Below are positions 23,444-32,184 of a DNA stretch of 64,000 nucleotides, piece after piece (within the stretch, counting starts at the first letter, position 1; every line of letters starts with the position of its first letter). This DNA comes from an uncultured Bacteroidales bacterium (GTDB taxonomy: Bacteria > Bacteroidota > Bacteroidia > Bacteroidales > Paludibacteraceae). A program made the position numbers and the translations under genes. A model generated the notes under the pieces. The model was given only the letters and a program-made list of their open reading frames with translations. It was not told where the DNA came from and ran no database searches. The stretch covers positions 384 through 64,383 of the forward strand of contig CADCBP010000010.1 of the NCBI GenBank assembly GCA_902799705.1, read 5' to 3'.

Positions 23444-23451
23444 CAAAGGTA
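23444..23451 (-). promoter_or_regulatory. -7 box of the mraZ-ftsW operon
   Basis: Minus strand TACCTTTG followed by CAGCC. A -33 TTG at exactly 20 bp is not clear; the upstream region is T-rich. Start of transcription near 23437. Confidence 0.6.
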
Positions 23452-23612
23452 CAAAAAATATTTTAAATTCACCACAATTCCCCACAAAAAAATTTATCAA
23501 TTGTTTTATTAACAGTGTTTCGACACGGTATAAGCAAAATAAAACGGCTGAGTATCAACAACTTAGCCGTGTTATTAACAATTTAATAAAAAGTGGGGTA
23601 AAATGGGGGTAC

Positions 23613-24860
23613 TTATTTGTAGATAAGCAAATAGGTATTATCTAGGGCGAAAATGTCCTGCGCCACTTGTTGAAGCTGGGTGGTAGTGGTGCGTGCCACT
23701 TTGCGGAAAGTCTCTTCCCAGGTCGGTGCCGCTCCGAAATAGAGCATTGCTTTCGCAATAGCGAGCGCGCTGTTCTCTTGGTTTTGCGCCGAGATGGCGA
23801 GTTGTCCGCGGAGTTGCTCGAGAGCATGGCGTAGCCCGCTTTCGGTGAGAGGCGTGGTGCGCAGTTTGTCCAACTCGTGTTGAACAAGTTCCAGGGTACG
23901 CGGATAGTCCTCGGGATCGCATGCCCAGTAAGTACACCAATAACCGGTGTCGGAAAGTGGGGTGTAGGTGGACTCTACTGTATATACGAGCCCTTTTGCC
24001 TCGCGCAGGGAGAGGTTGAGACGGCTGTTCAGACTGCCACCTCCGAGGATGTTATTGAGCAGGAACATCGCCAGTTGATTGGGGTGTCCTAAGGGGTAAG
24101 CCCGTCCGCCGAGCATGGCGTGTATCTGATGAGTATGCTTTTTGAGGGTTATATGCTTATTAAGTGCAGGTTTTATGCAGGTTTTATGCTGTACACTTTT
24201 TTTCTGAAGGGTACCGTTCAGTCCTCCGAACTCGTGTTCGGCAAGGCGGAAAATACGTTCTGGTTGGATGTCTCCCTGGCAGAAGACGACCATTCGCTCG
24301 GGCGTGTAGTGTTGTTTCATCCATTTGAGTGGATACTCGGGCTTGGAAGAAATATGCCGGAGTGTCTTCTTGGTGCCGAGAATAGGCAGGGCCAGGCTGC
24401 TCCCGTCGAAGACGAGGCTTTCGAAGTCGTCGTAGATGAGTTCGCTGGGACTGTCGTTGTAACTCTCTATCTCGTCGAGGATGACCATCCGTTCGCGATC
24501 CGTCTCTTCTTTCTTGAAGGCGGGCTGGGTGATCATCTCCGCGATGAGATGAAGGGTGAGTTGGACATGTTCGCACAGGATGGCGGCATAGAAGGTGGTC
24601 TCTTCTTTAGTGGTGTACGCATTGATCTCGCCGCCAATACCTTCGATGGACCGGATAATCTGCCGTCCCGAATGGCGGGTGGTGCCTTTGAAGACGCAAT
24701 GCTCGATATAATGCGCCATGCCGTTTTCATCAGGCTGTTCGTCGCGTGTCCCGGCACCGACCATCACGCCGATATAAGCAATCGGAGAAGGCGTCCGTCG
24801 ATGCACAATTTTGAGGCCGTTAGGCAAAATATGATAAAAAGTTTGCGTATTTTCTTGCAT
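23613..24860 (-). CDS. M16 family zinc peptidase
   Basis: 415 residues. The inverted zinc motif H50-Y-I-E53-H54 (in MAHYIEHCVFKG) with the downstream Glu in a DEIESYND-like region marks a pitrilysin/processing-peptidase type enzyme; the C-terminal half is the inactive partner domain. It probably degrades peptides in the envelope or cytoplasm; no signal peptide is seen. An 11-bp repeat (24155-24187) encodes KTCIKPALNKHITL, a basic insertion between the two halves. Confidence 0.85.
   Translation of the reverse strand: MQENTQTFYHILPNGLKIVHRRTPSPIAYIGVMVGAGTRDEQPDENGMAHYIEHCVFKGTTRHSGRQIIRSIEGIGGEINAYTTKEETTFYAAILCEHVQLTLHLIAEMITQPAFKKEETDRERMVILDEIESYNDSPSELIYDDFESLVFDGSSLALPILGTKKTLRHISSKPEYPLKWMKQHYTPERMVVFCQGDIQPERIFRLAEHEFGGLNGTLQKKSVQHKTCIKPALNKHITLKKHTHQIHAMLGGRAYPLGHPNQLAMFLLNNILGGGSLNSRLNLSLREAKGLVYTVESTYTPLSDTGYWCTYWACDPEDYPRTLELVQHELDKLRTTPLTESGLRHALEQLRGQLAISAQNQENSALAIAKAMLYFGAAPTWEETFRKVARTTTTQLQQVAQDIFALDNTYLLIYK
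24155..24190. repeat. In-frame 11-bp repeat in the M16 peptidase gene
   Basis: Units GCTTATTAAGT, then GCAGGTTTTAT twice, then GCTG. The same family stands free at 61729-61776. Period 11 with the end GCTG is common to both. Confidence 0.8.
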
Positions 24861-24885
24861 AATTCATTTTTTTGTCGTACCTTTG
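24855..24885 (+). promoter_or_regulatory. Promoter of tRNA-Leu and the lipoprotein
   Basis: TTG (24855-24857), 20 bp, TACCTTTG (24878-24885), then CAGCC. Expected transcription start near 24892, about 30 bases before the tRNA. Confidence 0.7.
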
Positions 24886-24920
24886 CAGCCGCTTTGAGTT
24901 GGAGCGCTCGCTACGCTCGC

Positions 24921-25002
24921 GCGGCATTGGCGGAATTGGTAGACGCGCCAGACTTAGGATCTGGTTCCGAAAGGAGTGAAAGTTCGAGTCTTTTATGCCG
25001 CA
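24921..25002 (+). tRNA. tRNA-Leu (anticodon UAG)
   Basis: Acceptor arms GCGGCAT (24921-24927) and ATGCCGC (24995-25001) pair, with A as discriminator base; CCA is not encoded. Anticodon stem CCAGA/TCTGG with loop CTTAGGA gives anticodon TAG. The long variable arm TTCCGAAAGGAG and TTCGAGT loop fit class II tRNA-Leu. The following coding gene begins 4 bases after the discriminator base. Confidence 0.92.
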
Positions 25003-25006
25003 CGTT

Positions 25007-25489
25007 ATGAAAACGATTTATAAGTTTTTTCTATTGGTCCTTGCGGCCGTAGGTGTATGCTCATGCAATGATGAGTATCAGTCAACACCGGTAATTTCGG
25101 TCAGCCGGGTTGTGTATGTGTCTCATTCGGATGGTAGTCGTGACACAACATATTTCGGTGATACCTTGTTGGTGGGCGACACGGCTCGCATAGAGATGAG
25201 TGTCATGGGTGTATCTCATCCGTTGAAGACCGCCCAAGTGAGTTCCGAAGAAACGGCGTTGGGTTGTGCTTTTGAATGCGACCCGCAAGTTGTGGAGCAA
25301 GCTTTGGAGAAGGACTCGCGCCCCGAGGAGGGTTATCTGCATTTCCAGCCCTACGTGATGGCTGTGCGGGTAACATACCGTTGCGTGGCGAAGAGCACGG
25401 GCGATTACAAGGTGACCTACGCAGCGGAGTCGATGGCTAAAGAGCCGTATTCGCACAACTCCGTAGAGACCACGCAACTTATTCGTTAG
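25007..25489 (+). CDS. Lipoprotein directly downstream of tRNA-Leu
   Basis: 160 residues starting MKTIYKFFLLVLAAVGVCSC; lipobox GVCSC places the lipid-bound Cys at about residue 20. The rest is beta-rich with no recognised domain. The ATG at 25007 stands 4 bases after the tRNA end, so both share one transcript and RNA processing would leave an mRNA with almost no leader. An ATG at 24995 lies inside the tRNA and is rejected. It ends tail to tail with mazG, overlapping by 11 bases. Function unknown. Confidence 0.6.
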   Translation: MKTIYKFFLLVLAAVGVCSCNDEYQSTPVISVSRVVYVSHSDGSRDTTYFGDTLLVGDTARIEMSVMGVSHPLKTAQVSSEETALGCAFECDPQVVEQALEKDSRPEEGYLHFQPYVMAVRVTYRCVAKSTGDYKVTYAAESMAKEPYSHNSVETTQLIR

Positions 25490-26300
25490 TCTTGGCTTCC
25501 TGCCACAAGGTTTCCATCTCGTCTAAGGTCATGTCTTTTAAGTCATGGCCTTTTTCTTTGGCCCGTTGCTCGAGGTAGTTGAACCGTCGCATGAACTTGA
25601 GGTTGGTCTGTTCGAGGGCGTTGTCGGGGCGTATCTTATAGAGTCGCGCAGCATTGATCATCGCGAAGAGGAGGTCGCCGAACTCGGCTTCTTTGTTCCC
25701 TCCGTCGCTCTTCATCAACTCCGCTTTCAGCTCGTCCAACTCCTCTTGGACTTTTTCCCATACATCCTCGCGTTTCTCCCAGTCGAAGCCTACGTTCGCT
25801 ACCTTGTCCTGGATGCGGTATGCTTTGACGAGAGACGGCAGACTGTCCGGGATGCCACCGAGAACGGTTTTGTTGCCGCCTTTCTCTTTGAGCTTGACCT
25901 GCTCCCATAGATGGCTGACTTCTTCTGCGTTCTTCGCGGCCTCGTCACCATAGACATGAGGGTGGCGGAAGATGAGTTTGTCGCATAGCCGGTTGCATAC
26001 GTCGGCGATGTCGAAAGACTCGCGTGGCTCATCAACCGACGAACCGGAGAAATTCCATTTTTCTTCCGAACCCATCTTGGCGTAGAAGACGACATGGAGG
26101 AGGACGTCTCCGAGTTCCTTGCATATCTCGTTCATGTCATGCTTCGAGATAGCCGTCGCCAGTTCGTAGGTCTCTTCTATCGTGTTTTGACGCAGACTGT
26201 CGAAGGTCTGTTTGCGGTCCCACGGGCATTTCTCGCGGAGGTCGTCCATGATGTCCAACAGGCGTTCGAAAGCCCGGAGTTGTTCTTTTCTACTGCTCAT
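25479..26300 (-). CDS. mazG: Nucleoside triphosphate pyrophosphohydrolase MazG
   Basis: 273 residues with two MazG halves. Half 1 has CPWDRKQTFDSLRQNTIEETYEL and KELGDVLLHVVF (ExxE plus ExxD metal motif); half 2 has EELDELKAEL and AEFGDLLFAMINAARL. It splits non-canonical NTPs to monophosphates and can tune (p)ppGpp level. Length is normal. It overlaps lpxH-like by 11 bases. Confidence 0.92.
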   Translation of the reverse strand: MSSRKEQLRAFERLLDIMDDLREKCPWDRKQTFDSLRQNTIEETYELATAISKHDMNEICKELGDVLLHVVFYAKMGSEEKWNFSGSSVDEPRESFDIADVCNRLCDKLIFRHPHVYGDEAAKNAEEVSHLWEQVKLKEKGGNKTVLGGIPDSLPSLVKAYRIQDKVANVGFDWEKREDVWEKVQEELDELKAELMKSDGGNKEAEFGDLLFAMINAARLYKIRPDNALEQTNLKFMRRFNYLEQRAKEKGHDLKDMTLDEMETLWQEAKTNE

Positions 26301-27078
26301 AGTTGCAAAGTGTCAGGTTGCCCTTGTTATCCAGTTTGGCGTAAGTCCATTGTTCGATACAGTCGCCGAGTATGATCACGCGGCTGCCGGAGGCTATCTG
26401 CAAGTCGAGTTCGATATGTCGGTGACCAAAGATATAATAGTCACGATGGTTCTGCTGTTTCTCCTGTTCTTTGGCGAAGAGAACAAGTTCTTCTTTGTTT
26501 TCACCCTTGTACAGACAGGGGTTGGCGATGTCCTTCAGGCGGCTCTTTTTAGCCCAGCCGTAACCGAGCTTGTTTCCCCATGATGGCGGTAAGCAGCGGA
26601 AGAGAAACTCCGCTACTGGAGAGCGGAACAGTTTGCGCAGACGGATGAAAGAACGAATCTTTTTTCGTACTCTTTTGGGATATATTGTCTCCCAGTCGGA
26701 TGGCAGCAGTCCGTCGCCATGACTGAGGTAGAGAGTCTTGCCGTAACGGCTGATGGTACATGGCTCATAATGTACCTCCATGCCGGTCATCTTCGCCAGT
26801 CCTCCGAAGGTCCACATATCATGGTTGCCTATAAAGAAATGTACATGAATACCGCGTCTTATGAGGCTGCGGATTTCTTTCATCAGCGGAGAATACTGGC
26901 GTTTCGCATGGTCGTGTTGGAAATATTCGAACCAGAAATCGAACATGTCACCGAGCATGTATATCGATGCCGCGTCTTTGCTCATCATCTCAAGCATGTC
27001 GATGAGTTTTTTCTGTTGCGCCCATCCGCGCTTGATAGCCAGGCTGCCTAAATGTGCGTCGCTTAAAAAATAGATCAT
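26290..27078 (-). CDS. UDP-2,3-diacylglucosamine diphosphatase (LpxH-like)
   Basis: 262 residues of the calcineurin-like phosphoesterase type: LSDAHLGS (metal Asp/His), GDMFDFWFE, IGNHDMWTFGG, LSHGDGL and FGHRHIELDL. This five-motif pattern is that of LpxH, which makes lipid X in lipid A biosynthesis; Bacteroidota versions lie in this family. Substrate is inferred from similarity. Gene order with mazG is conserved in several relatives as far as I recall. Confidence 0.8.
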   Translation of the reverse strand: MIYFLSDAHLGSLAIKRGWAQQKKLIDMLEMMSKDAASIYMLGDMFDFWFEYFQHDHAKRQYSPLMKEIRSLIRRGIHVHFFIGNHDMWTFGGLAKMTGMEVHYEPCTISRYGKTLYLSHGDGLLPSDWETIYPKRVRKKIRSFIRLRKLFRSPVAEFLFRCLPPSWGNKLGYGWAKKSRLKDIANPCLYKGENKEELVLFAKEQEKQQNHRDYYIFGHRHIELDLQIASGSRVIILGDCIEQWTYAKLDNKGNLTLCNYEQ

Positions 27079-27082
27079 GTTT

Positions 27083-27122
27083 AAAAGTTTATGCCCTTCG
27101 GGCGTTTATATCGCTTTGCGAT
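27083..27122. repeat. Two-hairpin chain upstream of lpxH-like
   Basis: GCCC-TTC-GGGC (27093-27103) and ATCGC-TTT-GCGAT (27110-27122) linked by GTTTAT, the same module style as 2000-2096. Confidence 0.65.
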
Positions 27123-27131
27123 GTCTGTCGT

Positions 27132-27446
27132 TTAGAGGAAGCCGAGTTCGAGTTTGGCTTCTTCGGACATCATGTCTTTGCTCCATTCGGGTTCAAAGAC
27201 GATGGTGACGTTCACGTCCTTTATGCCTTCTACCGATCCCACTTTTTGGCGGATGTCTTCGACAATGAAGTCTCCGGCAGGGCATGACGGCGCGGTGAGC
27301 GTCATCGTGATGTCACATACTCCGTCGTCTTTGAGTTCGATACCGTAGATGAGCCCGAGGTCATAGACGTTCACAGGAATCTCCGGATCGAAGACGGTTT
27401 TGAGCATACGAAGTATCTCTTCTTCTTTTTCTAAAAACTCATTCAT
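27132..27446 (-). CDS. SufT/MIP18-type iron-sulfur assembly factor (DUF59)
   Basis: 104 residues starting MNEFLEKEEEILRML. The DUF59 pattern is clear: KTVFDPEIPVNVYDLGLIYGI, MTLTAPSCPAGDFI (with the conserved Cys) and VTIVFEPEWSKDMMS. These small proteins help load iron-sulfur clusters. An upstream ATG (27482) lies too near the -7 box at 27492, so 27446 is used. The lpxH-like gene follows after a short hairpin-containing gap. Confidence 0.85.
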   Translation of the reverse strand: MNEFLEKEEEILRMLKTVFDPEIPVNVYDLGLIYGIELKDDGVCDITMTLTAPSCPAGDFIVEDIRQKVGSVEGIKDVNVTIVFEPEWSKDMMSEEAKLELGFL

Positions 27447-27491
27447 ATATGAATCGGGGTGCTCGGAAGCACTTCGCCGCAAAAACGGCTA

Positions 27492-27522
27492 CAAAATTAC
27501 TACAAAAAAATGACATACACAA
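27492..27522 (-). promoter_or_regulatory. Promoter of the assembly factor gene, nested in a terminator
   Basis: Minus strand TTG (27520-27522), 20 bp, TAATTTTG (27492-27499). The -33 box is inside the loop of the 27505-27540 hairpin. Confidence 0.7.
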
Positions 27523-27540
27523 GCATGCATGTCATTTTTT
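27505..27540 (-). terminator. Terminator of htpG
   Basis: AAAAAATGACAT and ATGTCATTTTTT form a 12-bp stem with a twelve-base loop, 16 bases after the htpG stop. It overlaps the next promoter. Confidence 0.7.
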
Positions 27541-27556
27541 CGTCTTTTCGCGGTAA

Positions 27557-29491
27557 TTAAAGTAACTCCACGGACCTGTTGACGAACTTTGCGAGAGCTT
27601 CGCCCTTCAGTTGTCCGCCGGCGAGGAGGGCGATATCAATGAGTTGTTTGAGACGCTCGTCTTCGTCTGTTAACTTATAGACAGTCTTTTCAACCGTTTC
27701 TTTCTTGCCGTCTTTCTCCACCTCTTCCTGTACTTGCTCGCTGGTCTCTTTGTTTACCAGATCCTGGATGAGCGGATGGGCGGTGTTGATGACGAGGTTG
27801 TAACTGTCGGGCATCTGACCGTAGAAGGACATTCCCTGCTGGTGAGCTGCCATCTCTTTCATTCGCCTCATGAACTCGTTTTGCGTCAGGAAGACAGGCA
27901 GGGCGTCGGACGCCGCCGCTTCGCAGGTGACGTTATACTTGAGTTTGTCGGCATCGGAAGGAAGGATGGCCTCGAACGCCTTGCGCAGGCCCTCTTTCTG
28001 CTCGTCAGAGTAGGTGTCTTTGGCGGTGTCTTCTTTCTTGATGAGGTTCTCGATCGTGTCCGAATCAATACGCACGAAGCGCAGTTTCTCATGTTTCTGC
28101 TCGGCCTGCGACATGCAGTGTACGTCGAGTTCGCCATCCATAAGCAGCACGTCATAACCTTTTGCTTTCGCACGTTCGATATACGTATAATGTGCGTCCG
28201 GATCGTTGGTGTAGAGCAGTACGAGGTTGCCGTCCTTGTCGGTCTGAGCATCTTTTACCTGAGCCTTGTATTCATCGAGCGTCGCGTACTTGCCGTCGAG
28301 GTTCTTGAGGAGCGCAAAATCTTTCGCCTTCTCGTAGAACTTCTCATCGGTGAGCATGCCGAATTGGATAAACATCTTGATGTCGTCCCATTTCTTGGCG
28401 AAATCGTCCTTGTCGGCCTTGTAGAGTTCTGTCAGTTTGTCAGCCACTTTCTTGGTGATGTATCCGGAGATCTTCTTGACGTTGTTGTCCGACTGCAGGT
28501 AACTACGGCTCACATTCAGCGGGATATCCGGGCTGTCGATCACACCGTGCAAAAGGGTGAGATACTCCGGAACGATGTTCTCCACTTCATCGGTGACATA
28601 GACCTGGTTGCAATAGAGTTGGATCTTGTTGCGGTGTACGTCGAGGTTCGACTTGATCTTCGGGAAATAGAGAATACCTGTGAGGTTGAACGGGTAGTCA
28701 ACGTTCAGATGAATATGAAACAGCGGTTGTTCGAACTGCATAGGGTAGAGTTCGTGGTAGAACTTGTCATAGTCCTCATCGGTCAACTCGGCCGGCTTGC
28801 GGGTCCAGGCAGGGTTGATATCATTGATGATGTTCTCTTCATCAAGCTCTACTTCCTTGCCGTCTTTCCACTCTTTCTTTTTGCCGAAAGCGATCTCAAC
28901 GGGCAGGAACTTGCAGTATTTCTTGAGCAGCCCTTCGATAGTAGCATCCTCGAGGTACTGGCTGAACTCGTCGTCGATGTGTAGCACGATGTCGGTGCCC
29001 CGTTCGGCTTTGATGGTTTTCTCCATCGTGTATTCGGGGTTGCCCTCGCACGACCAATGTACGGCTTCTGAATCCTCTTTGTACGACTGGCTGAAGATCT
29101 CTACTTTCTTCGACACCATGAAGGCGGAGTAGAAACCGAGACCGAAATGGCCGATGATGGCTTCCGTCTTGTCTTTGTATTTGTTCACGAACTCTTCGGC
29201 ACCGGAGAATGCGATCTGGTTGATGAATTTGTCCACTTCTTCGGCAGTCATGCCGATACCGTGGTCCGAGACGGTGAGGGTCTTTTTCGCTTTGTCAATA
29301 GTGACGCGTACACGCAGATCACCGAGGTCGCCTTTCACTTCGCCAACGGAACTCAGCGTCTTCAACTTGGTCGTCGCATCAACGGCATTGGAGATCAACT
29401 CACGAAGGAAGATCTCATGGTCCGAATACAGAAATTTCTTAATGACGGGGAAGATGTTATCACTTGTTACCCCAATTGTTCCTTTGTTCAT
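27557..29491 (-). CDS. htpG: Molecular chaperone HtpG (Hsp90)
   Basis: 644 residues. GHKL ATPase N-domain: ELISNAVDATTKL, VSDHGIGMTAEEV and IGHFGLGFYSAFMVS; middle domain with DIPLNVSRSYLQSD; C-terminal dimerisation part. It is an ATP-driven cytoplasmic chaperone. Length is close to family norm. No CIRCE-type operator is seen in the 29492-29630 gap; an imperfect GAGTA/TACTC inverted repeat near 29524 is the only symmetry. Confidence 0.95.
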   Translation of the reverse strand: MNKGTIGVTSDNIFPVIKKFLYSDHEIFLRELISNAVDATTKLKTLSSVGEVKGDLGDLRVRVTIDKAKKTLTVSDHGIGMTAEEVDKFINQIAFSGAEEFVNKYKDKTEAIIGHFGLGFYSAFMVSKKVEIFSQSYKEDSEAVHWSCEGNPEYTMEKTIKAERGTDIVLHIDDEFSQYLEDATIEGLLKKYCKFLPVEIAFGKKKEWKDGKEVELDEENIINDINPAWTRKPAELTDEDYDKFYHELYPMQFEQPLFHIHLNVDYPFNLTGILYFPKIKSNLDVHRNKIQLYCNQVYVTDEVENIVPEYLTLLHGVIDSPDIPLNVSRSYLQSDNNVKKISGYITKKVADKLTELYKADKDDFAKKWDDIKMFIQFGMLTDEKFYEKAKDFALLKNLDGKYATLDEYKAQVKDAQTDKDGNLVLLYTNDPDAHYTYIERAKAKGYDVLLMDGELDVHCMSQAEQKHEKLRFVRIDSDTIENLIKKEDTAKDTYSDEQKEGLRKAFEAILPSDADKLKYNVTCEAAASDALPVFLTQNEFMRRMKEMAAHQQGMSFYGQMPDSYNLVINTAHPLIQDLVNKETSEQVQEEVEKDGKKETVEKTVYKLTDEDERLKQLIDIALLAGGQLKGEALAKFVNRSVELL

Positions 29492-29603
29492 ATCGTTTGT
29501 ATTTTAGTTTATCGGATTAATTTGAGTAGTCTGAATACTCCGACTTTTTATGGTCAAATTTCGTGCCACACCCATGCGACTGCCATTTTGGCAGACATGC
29601 AAC

Positions 29604-29625
29604 AAAAAAGCACCCCGGAGGGTGC
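29604..29625 (-). terminator. Terminator of the M24 peptidase gene
   Basis: GCACCC/GGGTGC stem with CGGA loop and, on the minus strand, six Ts. It lies 6 bases after the stop at 29631. Confidence 0.75.
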
Positions 29626-29630
29626 TCTGA

Positions 29631-31406
29631 TTAGTCGAGTGCCGCACATTTGCGGGCGAGGAATTTCGCTTCTTCTGCATGGAGTAATGGTGACACCTCT
29701 TTATATACGCGCACGTGATACGCGTTGAGCCAGTCGATCTCGTCCTCCGTCATGAGGGACAACTCGATGAGAGACGTGTCGTAGAAGCAGAGGGTGAGGG
29801 TCTCGAAGGCGAGCCATTCATCTTCGGTCGTCGTCTGTTTCGTGCGCTTGGCAGGAATGACGGTGATGAGATTCTCCGTGCGGATTCCCCATTTGTCGGT
29901 GCGGTAGATACCTGGCTCGTCAGAGATGATATGTCCCACTTCGAGCGCCGTGGGGTTGTTGTCCGTACGTACGTTCTGCGGGCCTTCGTGGCAGCCTAAG
30001 AAATGCCCTACGCCATGACCTGTGCCGTGACCGAACGTGATGCCGGCTTCCCACATGTATTGCTTGGCGAGAGCATCCAGTTGGTTGCCTCTCGTGCCTC
30101 GCGGAAAACGTGCGCGGGCGAGGGCGATATGTCCTTTCAAAACGTAAGTATAGTCTAATTTTGCCTGTTCGGGGATACGTCCTCCGAGCCATACGGTGCG
30201 GGTGATGTCGGTCGTGCCATCCAGATACTGACCGCCGCTGTCGAGCAGTAACATGCCTTCGGGTTTGACCTCCGCGCATTTGTCCGGCGTCGCCGCGTAA
30301 TGGACGATGGCGCCGTTACCCTTATAGCCGGCGATGGTGCCGAAAGACTCCTCCACGAAGTTCTCTCCCATCATGCGGAACTCGTGCAGTTTCTCCATGA
30401 GCGTCCACTCTGTCTGTGTCTGTCCGTCCCGGAAAGCCTCTTTCTCCAACCAGAGGAAGAAACGCGTGAGAGCCACCGCGTCCTGACGCATGGCGATGCG
30501 TTCGCCCTCCAACTCGACGGCGTTTTTGCGGGCCTTGTCGATGAGGATAGGAGACTTGGCGTTTACCTTCTTGCAACCCTCCGGAATGGCTTCGTAAAGA
30601 GCTTCGTTGACACGCGCTCCGTCGAAGAGTACCGTTCCTCGGAGACCGCGGATAGATTCAAATACAGCCTCGTATGGTTGCACGTCTATGTGATTGAAAT
30701 CCAAGTAGTTCTGCGCAGGAGAGTCAATCTTTTGTGCATCCACGAAGAGGGTGCATTTATCGGCCTCCAGCACCACATAAGAGATCACTACAGGATTGTA
30801 TTCTACATCATTGCCGCGGATATTCAGCAACCAAGCGATTTCGTCTAATGCGCTGATAATCAGTGCGTCGCCTTTCTTGGCGGCGAGTTGCTCGCGCATG
30901 CGGGCCAGTTTGGACTCTACGGTCTCTCCGGCGAAGTCGGAGGAGTAGGGGTAGAGTTTGTCGGCCGGGATAGCGGGGCGTCCTTCGACCCAGAGCGGAC
31001 GGATGAGGTCGATGGATTTCAACTGTATTTTCTCTTTCCATTCCGCGAAGTCGTTGACACTGAACATCTCCGGGTTGACGCCGATGAGTCCTTGGACATG
31101 CTCGCTCAACCAGTTGACCACACTCGGGCAGTCGATATCTGACTCGCGCATCAGTTCGATAGTGGAGTCCTTGAGTTCGATGCCGGCCTGCAGGTAATAG
31201 CGGCTGTCTGTCCAGAGGAGTGCGCGGTCGAGGGTGACGACCATCGTGCCGGACTCGCCGTTGAAACCGGAGAGCCACTGCATCTCGCACCAATGAGCGG
31301 CCATGTATTCACTCGCGTGCGGATCGTTGCCGGGGACTACGTACGCCGAGACACCCGCCTCACGCATGGCTTGCCGCAGAGCGGCTAATTTGTCTATTGT
31401 CTTCAT
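29631..31406 (-). CDS. M24 family Xaa-Pro aminopeptidase
   Basis: 591 residues: two N-terminal creatinase-like domains and a C-terminal pita-bread domain. Metal ligands are visible in SGGQYLDGTTDITRTVW (Asp pair), HGTGHGVGHFLGCHEGP (His) and DEPGIYRTDKWGIRTEN (Glu pair). This is the long three-domain aminopeptidase P type. It removes N-terminal residues before proline in cytosolic peptides. It lies 10 bases after batE, so it may share its transcript. Confidence 0.9.
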   Translation of the reverse strand: MKTIDKLAALRQAMREAGVSAYVVPGNDPHASEYMAAHWCEMQWLSGFNGESGTMVVTLDRALLWTDSRYYLQAGIELKDSTIELMRESDIDCPSVVNWLSEHVQGLIGVNPEMFSVNDFAEWKEKIQLKSIDLIRPLWVEGRPAIPADKLYPYSSDFAGETVESKLARMREQLAAKKGDALIISALDEIAWLLNIRGNDVEYNPVVISYVVLEADKCTLFVDAQKIDSPAQNYLDFNHIDVQPYEAVFESIRGLRGTVLFDGARVNEALYEAIPEGCKKVNAKSPILIDKARKNAVELEGERIAMRQDAVALTRFFLWLEKEAFRDGQTQTEWTLMEKLHEFRMMGENFVEESFGTIAGYKGNGAIVHYAATPDKCAEVKPEGMLLLDSGGQYLDGTTDITRTVWLGGRIPEQAKLDYTYVLKGHIALARARFPRGTRGNQLDALAKQYMWEAGITFGHGTGHGVGHFLGCHEGPQNVRTDNNPTALEVGHIISDEPGIYRTDKWGIRTENLITVIPAKRTKQTTTEDEWLAFETLTLCFYDTSLIELSLMTEDEIDWLNAYHVRVYKEVSPLLHAEEAKFLARKCAALD

Positions 31407-31416
31407 AAGATGGATT

Positions 31417-32184
31417 TTATATACGTTCTAATGTCTGTAAGCGTACCCAACCTTCGTAGTTTCCTACGCGGATGTTACACCACTCGCCTAATGTCTCGCG
31501 GATGGTCACTTTGGTGCCCTCATGGACGGTGAAGAGGTCCGTTCCGGAGCGGTCGGGAGAGGACTTGCCGTTCACAACGCCCTGCGTGATGATGGCTTCG
31601 TTCCGCAGGGTGTCGCGTTTATGCAGCGAGGCGGCGTTCAAGCCCGCGATGAGAGAGAAAAGCAAGGCGAGCCAGGCTATGTGAAAAGCCGTTTTGCGCA
31701 ACCAGGCTTCACGGCCCAGCAGGAAAAGCAACAGACCTGCCAACGCAATGATAAACAGGCTGATAGAACCGATAAGCCAGGTGGGCTCTTTGAGACTGTT
31801 CCGCACGGTGCGTGCCCAGGTTGAGAGGAAGAAATCCTGCTCCACGATATTATCCGTGATCTTACTCTGCGCAAACGCAAGGTTGTACTGCGCGTCTTTG
31901 TGATTCGGCTGTAAACGCAAGGCACGTTCGTATTGAAGAATAGCTTGCGCCAGTTCGCCCTGTTTGAAGCGGGCATTGCCGAGGTTGTAATACAACGTGG
32001 CATTGGGCTGCTCGTCAAGCAAGGCCTGATAGATGGTGGCAGCCTCTTCGTAGCGCCCTTCGGCGTAAGCCGTGTTCGCCGCATCAAAATCACTCTGCGC
32101 GAAAGTAAATGTACTGACGAGAAGTACTGCTGCAAGGCAGAACCCTCTAAACGTTAAACGCTCAACTCTAAACTTTATCTTCAT
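31417..32184 (-). CDS. batE: BatE: TPR and SH3-like protein
   Basis: 255 residues. Signal sequence, TPR repeats (about 33-110: AANTAYAEGRYEEAATIYQAL, LAQAILQYERALRLQPNHKD), two membrane helices (about 135-155 and 165-185) and a C-terminal SH3-like domain (TVHEGTKVTIRETLGEWCNIRVGNYEGWV). It is the last gene of the Bat operon, overlapping batD by 4 bases. A heptad repeat makes its positively charged N-terminus (MKIKFRVERLTFRGF). Confidence 0.85.
   Translation of the reverse strand: MKIKFRVERLTFRGFCLAAVLLVSTFTFAQSDFDAANTAYAEGRYEEAATIYQALLDEQPNATLYYNLGNARFKQGELAQAILQYERALRLQPNHKDAQYNLAFAQSKITDNIVEQDFFLSTWARTVRNSLKEPTWLIGSISLFIIALAGLLLFLLGREAWLRKTAFHIAWLALLFSLIAGLNAASLHKRDTLRNEAIITQGVVNGKSSPDRSGTDLFTVHEGTKVTIRETLGEWCNIRVGNYEGWVRLQTLERI
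32145..32179. repeat. Heptad array at the batE start
   Basis: Units CTCTAAA, CGTTAAA and variants, five in phase, encoding the n-region of the signal peptide. The end CTCTAAACTTTATC is echoed around 34863-34897. Confidence 0.75.

Noticed and set aside
24903-24920. Hairpin in the tRNA-Leu leader
   Set aside because: GAGCG and CGCTC can pair, but the text is also a direct repeat of GCTCGC and no clear structure is preferred.
29524-29546. Possible heat-shock operator upstream of htpG
   Set aside because: The inverted repeat is only five bases per arm and does not fit CIRCE; evidence too weak for a feature.
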